A stretch of 20,691 nt of DNA, taken from Acidobacteriota bacterium. Lineage in GTDB: Bacteria; Acidobacteriota; Vicinamibacteria; Vicinamibacterales; UBA8438. The notes beneath the pieces were generated by a model that saw only the letters and a list, made by a program, of their open reading frames with translations, did no database searches and had not been told where the DNA came from. The stretch is from the NCBI GenBank assembly GCA_003533545.1, contig DQEK01000457.1, forward strand, positions 1-20,691, in the 5' to 3' direction. The position numbers and the translations under genes were made by a program. This document shows positions 13,714 through 20,691 of this stretch, piece after piece (position 1 is the stretch's first letter; each line of letters begins with the position of its first letter).

Positions 13714-15409
13714 TGCAATAGCCCTCGATCAGTTTCTCGCCGAAGATCTTGCCGACGATCCGTCGCATTAGTCCCTTAAGGGTCGGGCTCGCGAGGAATC
13801 GCAGCGACCGGATTGCATCTTCCTTGTAGGCCTCAAGGAGATCGTCGGCCTTGTCTAGTGCACCGCACCTGTTCGCGATGCGGCGTACGTCGTCCGCAAG
13901 ATCCTCGGCGCCTGTCCGGATGACCGACGCAATGCGTTCGCGGTCCTCGCCTTCGGTGCGTTTGTGAGCGATGGCCAAAATCAGTGAGAGCCGCACTTGA
14001 GCGAGGTCGTTTGAGTCGGCGTCGCCCTTGAAGTCCTCTAGGTCGTCTTTGATCTGGTAGGCAATACCTAGCGATTCACTGTATTTACCCAAAACATCGT
14101 GGGTGTCTGTGTCGGCGTCACTGAGGACCGCACCGATCCGTAAGGCAACCTCAAACGCTGCCGCTGTTTTCTGGCGGAAAATCTCTAGCACCTGCACGGA
14201 CGGGAGCGCTTGCGGATCGCGTGCCCAGAGCAGTTCTCGCCCTTGACCGCGGCTGAGGGTTACGTGGCCCTGCGCAGCTATGGACGCCAGCTGCACGTTG
14301 CCAAGTTCACCAAGCAGTCGATAACCCTCGCCCACCAAAAAATCGCCGATATTAAGCGCGACTGCTACGCCGACCTCGGTGTGCAGGGTAGGGCTGTCAT
14401 ACCGCTGTAGGTCACCGTCCTCGATGTCGTCGTGAATTAGGGACGCCTTGTGGAAACATTCGATCGCGACGCAAGCTTTCTTAACCTCGTCCGTCAGTTC
14501 CGGTTCGCCTTCCTGCCGGTCGGTTTCGAGGGCCATGTAGGTGCAGGCGGCGAGGTAGGGTCGCCACCGCTTGCCGCCCTTCTGGAGATACGCGCGAGCG
14601 ATCCGTGCCGTCTCGTCGTCCCCGGTCCGGCCCATGATGGCGCTGAGGGAGCCGGCGCTGAACCAGCCACGGACAGTGGTCTTTAGGTTGTCAAGGTCGA
14701 GTCGATAGGTCTTGTCGTCGGATGTCAAGTGAATCAGATCCCAGACCCAATCCAGATCGACCGTGGTGTTGATGCAATCGTCTTGCAGCAACGGGATTGC
14801 GACACCAGGTATGGCTGCAGCCTCCATGTGCGGGAAGCACTTTTCCAGCACATTGATGCAGCTTACGCCAACGATCGCCTCGATTTTCCCAGTCTCGATC
14901 ATTGAGCGAACGATGGCTGACCCTTCGGCAACCAGCACCGCATAGCCCAGACGTTCGGCTTCGACTGTCAGGTCTTGGATGGAGCACAGCCCGCACTCCT
15001 TGCAAAGTAGACCAAATTCGTCGAATGGGGCCGGGCACTTTTCTTCGACCCGGAGGCACTTTGGGATGAGGAGAAGCCGGCGATTGTAGGGAATTTGCGC
15101 TAGCGAATCATGCCAAGCGGCATTACTGACCAGAATCGAGGCATAGTCGCTGTAGCCCTGGTCGAGACCAGCTTCGGCGAGCACGGCGACGGTGTGTTCG
15201 GTCAACTCATCGAGCGTCAACGGTGGAATTGCGCGGACCCTTCTGACGTAGTCGTCCGTAACGGCTTTAAGGCGGACCCGGTCCTGCTTGTCGTCAGGAA
15301 TGTTCGATTGACTGGGGCGGTAGGTCTGACGCGGCACCGGTGACGGCAAACGCAGCGGAACCACCCGTTGTTCAACGTCGTCCACGGCTTCGGGGCTCAC
15401 AGGAGTCAT
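13646..15409 (-). CDS. DUF116-polyprenyl diphosphate synthase fusion protein
   Basis: This 587-residue protein fuses two domains. Residues about 60-225 are DUF116: LLLIPKCLRVEEKC, then C136-KECGLC (C136, C139, C142) followed by SIQDL, IEAIVGVSCINVLEKC and a closing DDCINTT, giving eight cysteines (118, 125, 136, 139, 142, 184, 191, 212) suited to Fe-S or metal binding. Residues about 250-560 are a complete trans-isoprenyl diphosphate synthase: GGKRWRPYLA, first Asp-rich motif LIHDDIED (D327-D331), ALNIGDFLVGEGYRLL, RQKTAAAFE and second motif YQIKDDLEDF (D455-D459). Residues -4 and -5 before the first motif are Ser and Ala rather than aromatic, which in the family favours chains of C20 or longer. 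It begins ten bases after the radical SAM gene. DUF116 has no settled function. Confidence 0.9.
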   Translation of the reverse strand: MTPVSPEAVDDVEQRVVPLRLPSPVPRQTYRPSQSNIPDDKQDRVRLKAVTDDYVRRVRAIPPLTLDELTEHTVAVLAEAGLDQGYSDYASILVSNAAWHDSLAQIPYNRRLLLIPKCLRVEEKCPAPFDEFGLLCKECGLCSIQDLTVEAERLGYAVLVAEGSAIVRSMIETGKIEAIVGVSCINVLEKCFPHMEAAAIPGVAIPLLQDDCINTTVDLDWVWDLIHLTSDDKTYRLDLDNLKTTVRGWFSAGSLSAIMGRTGDDETARIARAYLQKGGKRWRPYLAACTYMALETDRQEGEPELTDEVKKACVAIECFHKASLIHDDIEDGDLQRYDSPTLHTEVGVAVALNIGDFLVGEGYRLLGELGNVQLASIAAQGHVTLSRGQGRELLWARDPQALPSVQVLEIFRQKTAAAFEVALRIGAVLSDADTDTHDVLGKYSESLGIAYQIKDDLEDFKGDADSNDLAQVRLSLILAIAHKRTEGEDRERIASVIRTGAEDLADDVRRIANRCGALDKADDLLEAYKEDAIRSLRFLASPTLKGLMRRIVGKIFGEKLIEGYCSEFEARNAASRETGTESTSGRL

Positions 15410-15419
15410 CGTCTCTTAC

Positions 15420-16667
15420 CTATGTATACGCACCGAAGCCGAAAAACCAGTGCTTTTTCGCAAAACGGTAAATCCAGTTTTCCTCGGGGATCTCGTGGCC
15501 AGGGTTGTACTGGCTGGGCCTGGACCGCAATTCCTCAAGCTCGGTGGTCGCCGTCTTACGAATCGTGGTGTCACCGGCACCGTGCCGCGTGACGATCTGT
15601 TTGAGGAGGTCCGGTCGTTCCAAAACGATACATCCTTGGGTCGCTTTCGCTGCGGTCTTGCGGAAATCTTCCAAGAGCGGTGACTCGGTCATCGTCTTGT
15701 AAAGGTCGCCGTCGTGGTCCTGAATCTTCTCGTTGGCGAACTGGATGATCGGGCACGGTTCCACGTCGCCGAATGGACTAATGTGGTGGCTGATGCCGGT
15801 TGCGGCCGGGCAGAGAGCCTCACCCTTGTCGTCCCAGTAGGCGTCAATCAGGCCAATCGGCTTTCGGTTCCGCATGTCCATGACGAACCGGCGTATTTTC
15901 AGCACCTGCTCGGGGTCGAGTGCCAGCTGCGGGTTTGGTACCGGTCCCACAACTCGATAAGTATGGAACCAGCAATAGTGCACTCCCATGGAAATCAACT
16001 CTTCGATCCAGGCCTCACGGACGAGATCGTCGATGTTACTTTGACAGACACTCGTAGCTACGCCGGTGATTAGTCCGTTCCGGACACAGGCACGGATGCC
16101 TTCGAGCGTATGGTTGAGTACCCCGGCACGACCTCGTCTGGTGTCGCTGATCGACGCGGTGCCCTCGACGCTGATGAGCGGCGTGGCATTTCCGGCCTCG
16201 TGTAACTCCCGTGCGACCGCGTCGGTGATGTGATGGCCGTTAGTGAAGATCTGGAAGTAGCAGTCTGGGTGAGCCTTCAAAATTCGGATCAAATCAGGGT
16301 GCATGAACGGCTCACCGCCCAAGAGTCCGAAGAAGCTATTTCCGTGTTGTTTGGCGTTAGTGATCAGCGTATTCATGTCCTCGAAACTGATCATGTGCTG
16401 CGGTTTGTCGACATCCACCCAGCAACCCTGGCACCGCAGATTGCAGCTGTTGGTAATCGAAATGTAGAGGAACGGAGGGAAGGTGACCCCCTGTTTGAGA
16501 CGTTTCTTAAACCGCTGAACCGACCGGACGCCCTTGTAGCCGAAGTTGTAGGCGAACTTCCACAGAATGCGCGCGTCGGTTGAGCGCATCGTTCGATATC
16601 CGAGGCCGGCGGCCGCTTTCAGCATTGTGTCAAATGCCCCAATCAGTCGTTGTCGCTTGTTTGTCAC
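15420..16667 (-). CDS. Radical SAM protein with C-terminal SPASM-like cysteines
   Basis: This 415-residue enzyme binds a [4Fe-4S] cluster through C75, C79 and C82 (ITNSCNLRCQGCW) and SAM near GLLGGEPFMHPD (113-125). Downstream segments FQIFTNGHHITDAV and PLISVEGTASISDTRRG follow the barrel. C286, C305 (SPFGDVEPCPI) and C346 look like SPASM-type auxiliary cluster ligands. It would generate a 5'-deoxyadenosyl radical for hydrogen abstraction; the substrate is not known, and both a small molecule and a peptide are possible. The start may be GTG at 16667, overlapping the ferredoxin gene by 38 bases, or ATG at 16625 just after its stop. The ferredoxin gene upstream is a likely electron donor. Confidence 0.88.
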   Translation of the reverse strand: MTNKRQRLIGAFDTMLKAAAGLGYRTMRSTDARILWKFAYNFGYKGVRSVQRFKKRLKQGVTFPPFLYISITNSCNLRCQGCWVDVDKPQHMISFEDMNTLITNAKQHGNSFFGLLGGEPFMHPDLIRILKAHPDCYFQIFTNGHHITDAVARELHEAGNATPLISVEGTASISDTRRGRAGVLNHTLEGIRACVRNGLITGVATSVCQSNIDDLVREAWIEELISMGVHYCWFHTYRVVGPVPNPQLALDPEQVLKIRRFVMDMRNRKPIGLIDAYWDDKGEALCPAATGISHHISPFGDVEPCPIIQFANEKIQDHDGDLYKTMTESPLLEDFRKTAAKATQGCIVLERPDLLKQIVTRHGAGDTTIRKTATTELEELRSRPSQYNPGHEIPEENWIYRFAKKHWFFGFGAYT

Positions 16668-17499
16668 GAACGGTTTGAGACTTGGCCTGGCGCTTCTCTA
16701 ATTTGGCACGAGCCCGTGCGGTGCGCTCTTCGATGTCTTCCGCGGTGGGCAAAGTCATGAGCACTTCGTCCGGAATGTCGAGATCTTTCTTCAACTTGCT
16801 CAGACAGCGCTTCCGCTCGAGCAGAGCCTTTGATTCGTCCCGTTCGGTCGAAAATCGCTTCCGCGCGTCTCGCTGTCTCGTGCGGAGCGCTCCATATAGG
16901 TCGCCGCCGAGCAGGGTCGAAATATCAACCTTCATTGCTTCGCGTTGAATGTCCTCCTCTTTGACGATGTCGCCATTGATCGGACCCTTGCCGTATTTCG
17001 GGAACAGGATCGCGACTTCAGGGCACACCCGTGAGCAGGCAGGACAGTCGGTCTTGCAGTTATCCTCGTTTTGGACGGTGATCTGCTGCTGCTTGTCGAC
17101 GCCATAGACATCGAAAAGACAGAAAGTTAAGCATTGCATGCAGTTAGTGCAACGGTCGAAGTCGATGACCGGAAACCACGGCTTCCAAGCCTCAAGTTTC
17201 CTGGCACCGGTCGTTTCGCGCACTTCTCGGGCCGCGCCGAGTGGATCGCCGTCTGACAGGCTCCGGAAGTGCACTTCCTGACCCGGGGTCGCGGGAGGGT
17301 GTTTGTCTAGCAGGCCTAAAACCAGGACCGGTGCGTCGTCGGCGGGTGCCACCTCCTGACCAGCCACCGGCCGGGTCACTTCGAAGCCGTTGTCAAGTAG
17401 CGTCGACAGTGTCTGGAAGCGCTCGTCATCTTCGAGCCTCGTGCTTCCGGGGCCTTCGTAGAGCACCACACGCAGGTTCTTACCTTCCGTCCGCGTCAT
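16630..17499 (-). CDS. 2[4Fe-4S] ferredoxin-domain protein
   Basis: This 289-residue protein has a bacterial-type double-cluster ferredoxin in the middle: C117, C120, C123 and C127 (CTNCMQCLTFC), then C148, C152, C155 and C159 (CKTDCPACSRVCP). About 100 residues precede it without a recognisable fold. After about residue 180 there is a charged, probably helical or coiled-coil tail rich in Arg, Lys and Glu (for example ERTARARAKLEKRQAK). It likely feeds electrons to the radical SAM protein or another cluster enzyme of the operon. Its ATG overlaps the stop of the small cysteine protein by four bases (ATGA). The long flanks are atypical for a simple electron carrier. Confidence 0.85.
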   Translation of the reverse strand: MTRTEGKNLRVVLYEGPGSTRLEDDERFQTLSTLLDNGFEVTRPVAGQEVAPADDAPVLVLGLLDKHPPATPGQEVHFRSLSDGDPLGAAREVRETTGARKLEAWKPWFPVIDFDRCTNCMQCLTFCLFDVYGVDKQQQITVQNEDNCKTDCPACSRVCPEVAILFPKYGKGPINGDIVKEEDIQREAMKVDISTLLGGDLYGALRTRQRDARKRFSTERDESKALLERKRCLSKLKKDLDIPDEVLMTLPTAEDIEERTARARAKLEKRQAKSQTVRDKQATTTDWGI

Positions 17500-17810
17500 G
17501 TCAGGAGCTCCCTGACGATGTTGTCGGCCGAATCTTCCCGCATGTTCAGCACCTTGATGCCCTCATCCGGCACGGGGGTGCCGGCGGCGTGAAAAAGCCA
17601 CTTCACCGCGCGCGGATAGCAGGCCGCGATTTTCGTGCAGCCGCCACTGGCGATCTTGTTTAGCGCGGGATCTTTCCGCGCGGACATGTCGCACAGGTCC
17701 GCTACTGCATCGAAGGCTTGTCCTGAATCGCTCAGCCGGCGCAGGACGTCCTTCTTCACTTCGAGAGGTACGACCTTGGCGTAGGTGCAGTTGCAATACA
17801 GAATCTTCAT
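17496..17810 (-). CDS. Small cysteine-rich protein of unknown function
   Basis: This 104-residue protein (from the ATG at 17810) has five cysteines: C6 and C8 (YCNCTY), C40 (ADLCDMSARKDP), C58 and C64 (GGCTKIAACYPRAVKWLF). The spacing suggests a redox or metal site but matches no family I can name. The order of strand (MKILYCNCTYAKVV), helix and closing strand (IKVLNMRED) suggests a small alpha/beta fold. The ATG overlaps the CobW stop as TGATG; a GTG one codon earlier (17813) is also possible. Its stop overlaps the ferredoxin start. The tight coupling on both sides implies a defined role with these partners. Confidence 0.75.
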   Translation of the reverse strand: MKILYCNCTYAKVVPLEVKKDVLRRLSDSGQAFDAVADLCDMSARKDPALNKIASGGCTKIAACYPRAVKWLFHAAGTPVPDEGIKVLNMREDSADNIVRELLT

Positions 17811-18907
17811 CACGTCATCCGATGGGTCGGTGTTGGCCGACCCGGTCTGAGCTGCTCAAGGTGTTCCACGGTGGCCTGGACCGAGTCGATTGACCCCACG
17901 GCCTCACGGGTAACCGACTCAAGGTGCGATGGGTCGACTTCGGCCCGTAGATTGATCACCAACTCGCCGCCGCTGACGCGGTCGAGCAACGACTCGCGCA
18001 AGTCCGCACTACGGTCAACGCCTACCAAGCTGACGACCGACAGCGTCCCGGTGCCATCCTGTGAATCGAGGGTCATCTTCAGATGCGCAATATCCTTTCC
18101 AGTCTGACTCACACCGGCGCGGATTTTCTCGGCCAGTTCTACGAGTGTCTGGTTGCCGTCGAACGGCTCCTCAGATTGCAGCCGTACCGTGCAATTGAGC
18201 CAGCCAAGCAGAGCCTCACCTTCGGCATATACATCGTAGTCGATTTCAAGAGGCGGCGATGTGGGGGTATCCCCAGAAAGAACCGCCTCAAACCATGGTT
18301 CGACCTCCGTGCCGTCCTTAACTGAACAGGTAAAAATATCGGCACGTGGGTGGGTCTCAGCGAGCGCAGACCGAAGTCGTTCCAGGAATGCTGACGACTG
18401 GCTGTCGCACTTATTGATGACGATCAGATCCGCTTCCTGGAGCTGTTTCCGGTAAACGTAGACCACCTTCTCCGAAAAACTTCGTCCGTCTGCGAGCCCC
18501 AGAATGCGGGCGGCTCTCATGGGGTCGACCATGACACTAAGTGGCGCCACCGTGAAGCGTTCGCCATAAATGCGGCGTAGCGGGTAGGAGACCGTCGCCA
18601 CGAGGTCGGTGCAGCTGCCGACCGGTTCCGCGAGAAATAGATCAGGACGGGAACCCTCTGTCAGTCGCTCGGCAGCGTCAAGCAGTGAGTTGAAGCGGCA
18701 GCAGAAACATCCCCCAGTGATTTCTTCAACGGAAAAGCCTTTCGAACGTAGGAGTGTTGTGTCGACCAAACCGCTACTCTGGTCGTTGCAGATCAGTCCC
18801 ACCCGCTTCCCTTGATCGGTCAGATGTTGGGCCAGCCGGGCGACGGCGGTGGTCTTGCCTGCGCCTAGAAACCCTCCGATCATGACGTAGCGGGCGAGAT
18901 CACTCAT
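17810..18907 (-). CDS. CobW/G3E-family P-loop GTPase (metallochaperone-like)
   Basis: This 365-residue protein has Walker A GGFLGAGKTT at residues 11-20, the CobW metal motif GGCFCC at 65-70 (ITGGCFCCRFNSLLDA), LAEPVGSCTDL in the Walker B/switch region and NKCD for guanine recognition (IVINKCDSQ). A CobW C-terminal-like region follows. Family members hydrolyse GTP to deliver Zn, Co or another metal to a client. The frame is open upstream to 18967, but the ATG at 18907 puts the P-loop at the family position and overlaps the GcvH-like stop by eight bases. Its own stop overlaps the next gene. The client may be one of the cysteine-rich or metal enzymes of the operon. Confidence 0.88.
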   Translation of the reverse strand: MSDLARYVMIGGFLGAGKTTAVARLAQHLTDQGKRVGLICNDQSSGLVDTTLLRSKGFSVEEITGGCFCCRFNSLLDAAERLTEGSRPDLFLAEPVGSCTDLVATVSYPLRRIYGERFTVAPLSVMVDPMRAARILGLADGRSFSEKVVYVYRKQLQEADLIVINKCDSQSSAFLERLRSALAETHPRADIFTCSVKDGTEVEPWFEAVLSGDTPTSPPLEIDYDVYAEGEALLGWLNCTVRLQSEEPFDGNQTLVELAEKIRAGVSQTGKDIAHLKMTLDSQDGTGTLSVVSLVGVDRSADLRESLLDRVSGGELVINLRAEVDPSHLESVTREAVGSIDSVQATVEHLEQLRPGRPTPTHRMT

Positions 18908-19352
18908 GCCGTTGGCCCAGCATCTTGTCGATTGTCGTGTCCAGTAGTGTGACGTAGCCCTGAACATCGAGACAGTCCTCGCCAGGACGTCCGCGAATCT
19001 TGAAGAGCCACCCCTTGCCGTAAGGGTCGCTTGTCAAGAGTGTGACCTGGTCTTCTACCGCCGGGTTGAATCCTTCGAAGCGGCCTGTGAGGGGGGAGAA
19101 TATATCCGTGACAGCCTTGAAGCCTTCCGTCCACCCGATGACTTGGCCGGTCTCCACTTTGGCTCCTGTGCTGGTTTCGTATCCAAGTTCGACGATTTCT
19201 CCAAGCATGCGGACCGCAAACTTCGTGAAACCAATCCTCCACAGGTCGTCCTCTTCGTGTTCTAACCAACTGTGGCCGGCGGTGTACAGCCTGTTTTCCA
19301 GAAGCCGTGTGGAGAAGCGCGAACGTTTGTAGTGGATTTCTTCGACCGTCAT
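18900..19352 (-). CDS. GcvH-like lipoyl-carrier protein
   Basis: This 150-residue protein has the glycine cleavage H fold: HSWLEHEEDDLWRIGFTKFAV, then LGEIVELGYETSTGAKV, the lipoylation hairpin IGWTEGFKAVTDIFSPLTG with the predicted lipoyl lysine K79, and the ending LTSDPYGKGWLFKI, as in GcvH. No gcvT, gcvP or lipoate-attachment gene is in the window, so a role in glycine cleavage is not supported by context. The ATG at 19352 has no clear ribosome site. It is the first gene of the nine-gene operon; 127 bases separate it from the gene upstream and must hold the promoter, which I could not define. A C-terminal extension (GRPGEDCLDVQGYVTLLD) follows the H-domain. Confidence 0.87.
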   Translation of the reverse strand: MTVEEIHYKRSRFSTRLLENRLYTAGHSWLEHEEDDLWRIGFTKFAVRMLGEIVELGYETSTGAKVETGQVIGWTEGFKAVTDIFSPLTGRFEGFNPAVEDQVTLLTSDPYGKGWLFKIRGRPGEDCLDVQGYVTLLDTTIDKMLGQRHE

Positions 19353-19479
19353 GCGGCGCTACGTATCGATGTGAACCTGGGATGGTATCAGAGGTTTCGG
19401 ACTAGCCCCTGAGGACCGTTAGGCTCCGTGCGACCACGCGACTATTCCGGACCCCGTCCCGGGAGCGGACAAGAAGCTA

Positions 19480-19959
19480 CTAGCCCGATGATTCCGCGCT
19501 TATTCGAGTACTCTGAGTGGAGACGCATTGCCAACGTCCGTCGCGTTGAATCCAGACGTCGGTATAGCGGAAGGCTATTTCCGCCCGTTGCCCTTGCCGA
19601 ATGCCGACGAGACGAAGCGTGAACCAGACCACGGCCGCGTCGCCGAAGGTCCTCACCGTAAAGTCTTCCTGCGTGGCAGATTCGACCTGCTGATTAAATT
19701 CGGCCGTCAGGGTTAGCTCGCGCGCCTTGTCGCCGAGGCTGCCGTCGTCGTAGGTCGCCATGAATTCGTCCGCCAAGAGTGCCTCGATGAAAGCAACGTC
19801 CTGGCGATAGAACGCGTCGTTCCAGCCCCGTTCCAATTCGATCAGCGTCTGCTGGTTCGAATCGGACGGGGAACGCTGCGACGCCATCGCGGTAACGGTC
19901 CACGCGAGGGCAAACGCGAGGGTAAAGACGAAATACAGAAAATAAGGCTGCTTCTTCAT
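19480..19959 (-). CDS. Exported NTF2-like (DUF4440/SnoaL-like) protein
   Basis: This 159-residue protein has a signal peptide (residues 1-27, FLYFVFTLAFALAWTVTAMA) and an NTF2-like domain: TLIELERGWNDAFYRQDVAFIEALLADEFMATYDDGS, then FTVRTFGDAAVVWFTLRL and FRYTDVWIQRDGRWQCVSTQST, the DUF4440 pattern. These domains form a cone-shaped pocket with varied uses, and no catalytic residues can be assigned. A strong AAGGAGG lies eight bases before the ATG, which overlaps the stop of the TRAP permease gene (ATGA). Confidence 0.85.
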   Translation of the reverse strand: MKKQPYFLYFVFTLAFALAWTVTAMASQRSPSDSNQQTLIELERGWNDAFYRQDVAFIEALLADEFMATYDDGSLGDKARELTLTAEFNQQVESATQEDFTVRTFGDAAVVWFTLRLVGIRQGQRAEIAFRYTDVWIQRDGRWQCVSTQSTRISAESSG

Positions 19960-20691
19960 CCCGCGACCTCCTTCAGAGGCGGCCTGTTGATTGCCAGAAC
20001 CGCCCCGAAGACTAGGGCGCCCGCGGCGTCGAGGACCGGTACCGGCAGCCCTCCGAGTGAGATGGAGGGGCCAGGGGCCAATAAGAGAGCCGCGGCGACG
20101 AACATCGCAATCCGGAGGGGGAGCACGAGCGCACCACGTAGCTGCCCTGTGATCCCGGAAGCGAAGCAGAGCACGCCAAGTGTACCGATGACGACCGGGA
20201 CGAACATTGCGAGCGGACTGGCAGTTCCGCCGTCTTGGGTCAACATCAGTAGCTCTGGGCGGTAGACAAAGATGTAGGGCAGCGTAAAGCCCACGAGTGC
20301 GAAGCGGAATGCAGCGAAACTCGTTCGCATGATGTTAGTACCGGCAATTGATGCGGCGGCATAACCCGCTAGCGCCACGGGCGGTGTCACCATCGACATC
20401 ATGCCGAAGTAGAAAATGAATAGGTGCGCTGCGAGCGGCACGACGCCGAGGTTTCCTAGTACGGGTCCGATTAGCGTGGCGAGGAGCAGATAGCACACGG
20501 CGGACGGTAGGCCCATGCCGAGGATGATGGACGAAACCATGATTAGCAATAGGGCCAGGAATAGGCTTTGTTCGGCCAGCGGCAAAATGGCGGCTGGCAG
20601 GCGAGTGCCGATGCCGGTCAAGGTCACGATGCCGATAATGATGCCAACCGAGGCCGACGCAGCCACGAGAGAGACCACATCGCGTGAGGAC
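19956..20691 (-). CDS. TRAP transporter large (fused, TAXI-type) permease, C-terminal part
   Basis: The frame enters from the right edge (SSRDVVSLVAASAS at its first visible residues) and ends at 19956, leaving about 244 residues. It is very hydrophobic, with about seven membrane segments. The motif LGMGLPSAVCYLLLATLIGPVL and the stretch FIFYFGMMSMVTPPVALAGYAAASIAGTN are typical of the DctM subunit in fused 4TM-12TM TRAP permeases that work with TAXI-type binding proteins. Such systems use an ion gradient to import organic acids or related solutes. The N-terminal part and any binding-protein gene lie outside the window. Confidence 0.88.
   Translation of the reverse strand, partial: SSRDVVSLVAASASVGIIIGIVTLTGIGTRLPAAILPLAEQSLFLALLLIMVSSIILGMGLPSAVCYLLLATLIGPVLGNLGVVPLAAHLFIFYFGMMSMVTPPVALAGYAAASIAGTNIMRTSFAAFRFALVGFTLPYIFVYRPELLMLTQDGGTASPLAMFVPVVIGTLGVLCFASGITGQLRGALVLPLRIAMFVAAALLLAPGPSISLGGLPVPVLDAAGALVFGAVLAINRPPLKEVAG

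Noticed and set aside
553..20691. A non-standard genetic code with TGA read as Trp or Gly
   Set aside because: Many genes here end in TGA inside ATGA overlaps with the next start (ABC ATPase, cyclase, CobW, TRAP permease), so TGA is a normal stop apart from the two Sec-like sites.
1..20691. CRISPR arrays, tRNA or rRNA genes, insertion sequences, integrase or phage genes
   Set aside because: Reading both strands I saw no regularly spaced repeats, tRNA-like cloverleaf, rRNA-like sequence, transposase or terminal inverted repeats.

Overview
The window reads as a chromosomal segment of a moderately GC-rich, Gram-negative bacterium. Nearly all genes lie on the minus strand; only a short merP-merT pair is on the plus strand. 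Many exported proteins (signal peptides or lipoboxes), a secreted protein opening with a carboxypeptidase-regulatory-like domain (typical of TonB-dependent receptors), exported HpcH/HpaI-aldolase and NIPSNAP proteins and a TAXI-type TRAP permease together resemble Acidobacteriota (Vicinamibacteria-like) genomes. That placement is an inference from gene content, not a proven taxonomy.

Layout. 1-261: start of the secreted receptor-like gene. 553-3797: an ABC importer of the nitrate/sulfonate/thiamine-precursor class (permease, ATPase, lipoprotein binding protein), preceded by an exported DUF442/rhodanese-like phosphatase-family protein. 3926-4631: plus-strand MerP-like lipoprotein and MerT-like transporter. 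4870-5585: a DUF2007-like protein and a SnoaL-like protein. 5959-7257: exported HpcH/HpaI aldolase and NIPSNAP protein. 7419-8377: a small membrane protein and a DUF411 metal-binding protein. 8539-10065: PlsC acyltransferase and an exported LON-domain protein. 10222-19352: a tight nine-gene operon (below). 19480-20691: exported NTF2-like protein and the end of a TRAP permease.

Two things stand out. First, the MerP-like and DUF411 genes are each interrupted by one in-frame TGA exactly where the family has the first metal-binding cysteine (GMT-U-GGC and SPT-U-GCC). Each TGA is followed, 17 nt later, by a hairpin loop fitting a bacterial SECIS. I annotate both as selenoproteins, which implies the organism decodes selenocysteine; no Sec machinery gene is in the window.

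Second, the nine-gene operon runs: GcvH-like lipoyl carrier, CobW/G3E GTPase, small cysteine-rich protein, 2[4Fe-4S] ferredoxin, radical SAM protein, a DUF116-polyprenyl diphosphate synthase fusion, a prenyltransferase-repeat protein, a DxDD class II terpene cyclase-like protein and a cysteine desulfurase. Nearly every junction is an overlap. The gene content suggests a pathway that makes a prenyl diphosphate, cyclises it by protonation and modifies it with radical, iron-sulfur, sulfur or lipoyl chemistry. I know of no described pathway with this combination; the product is unknown.
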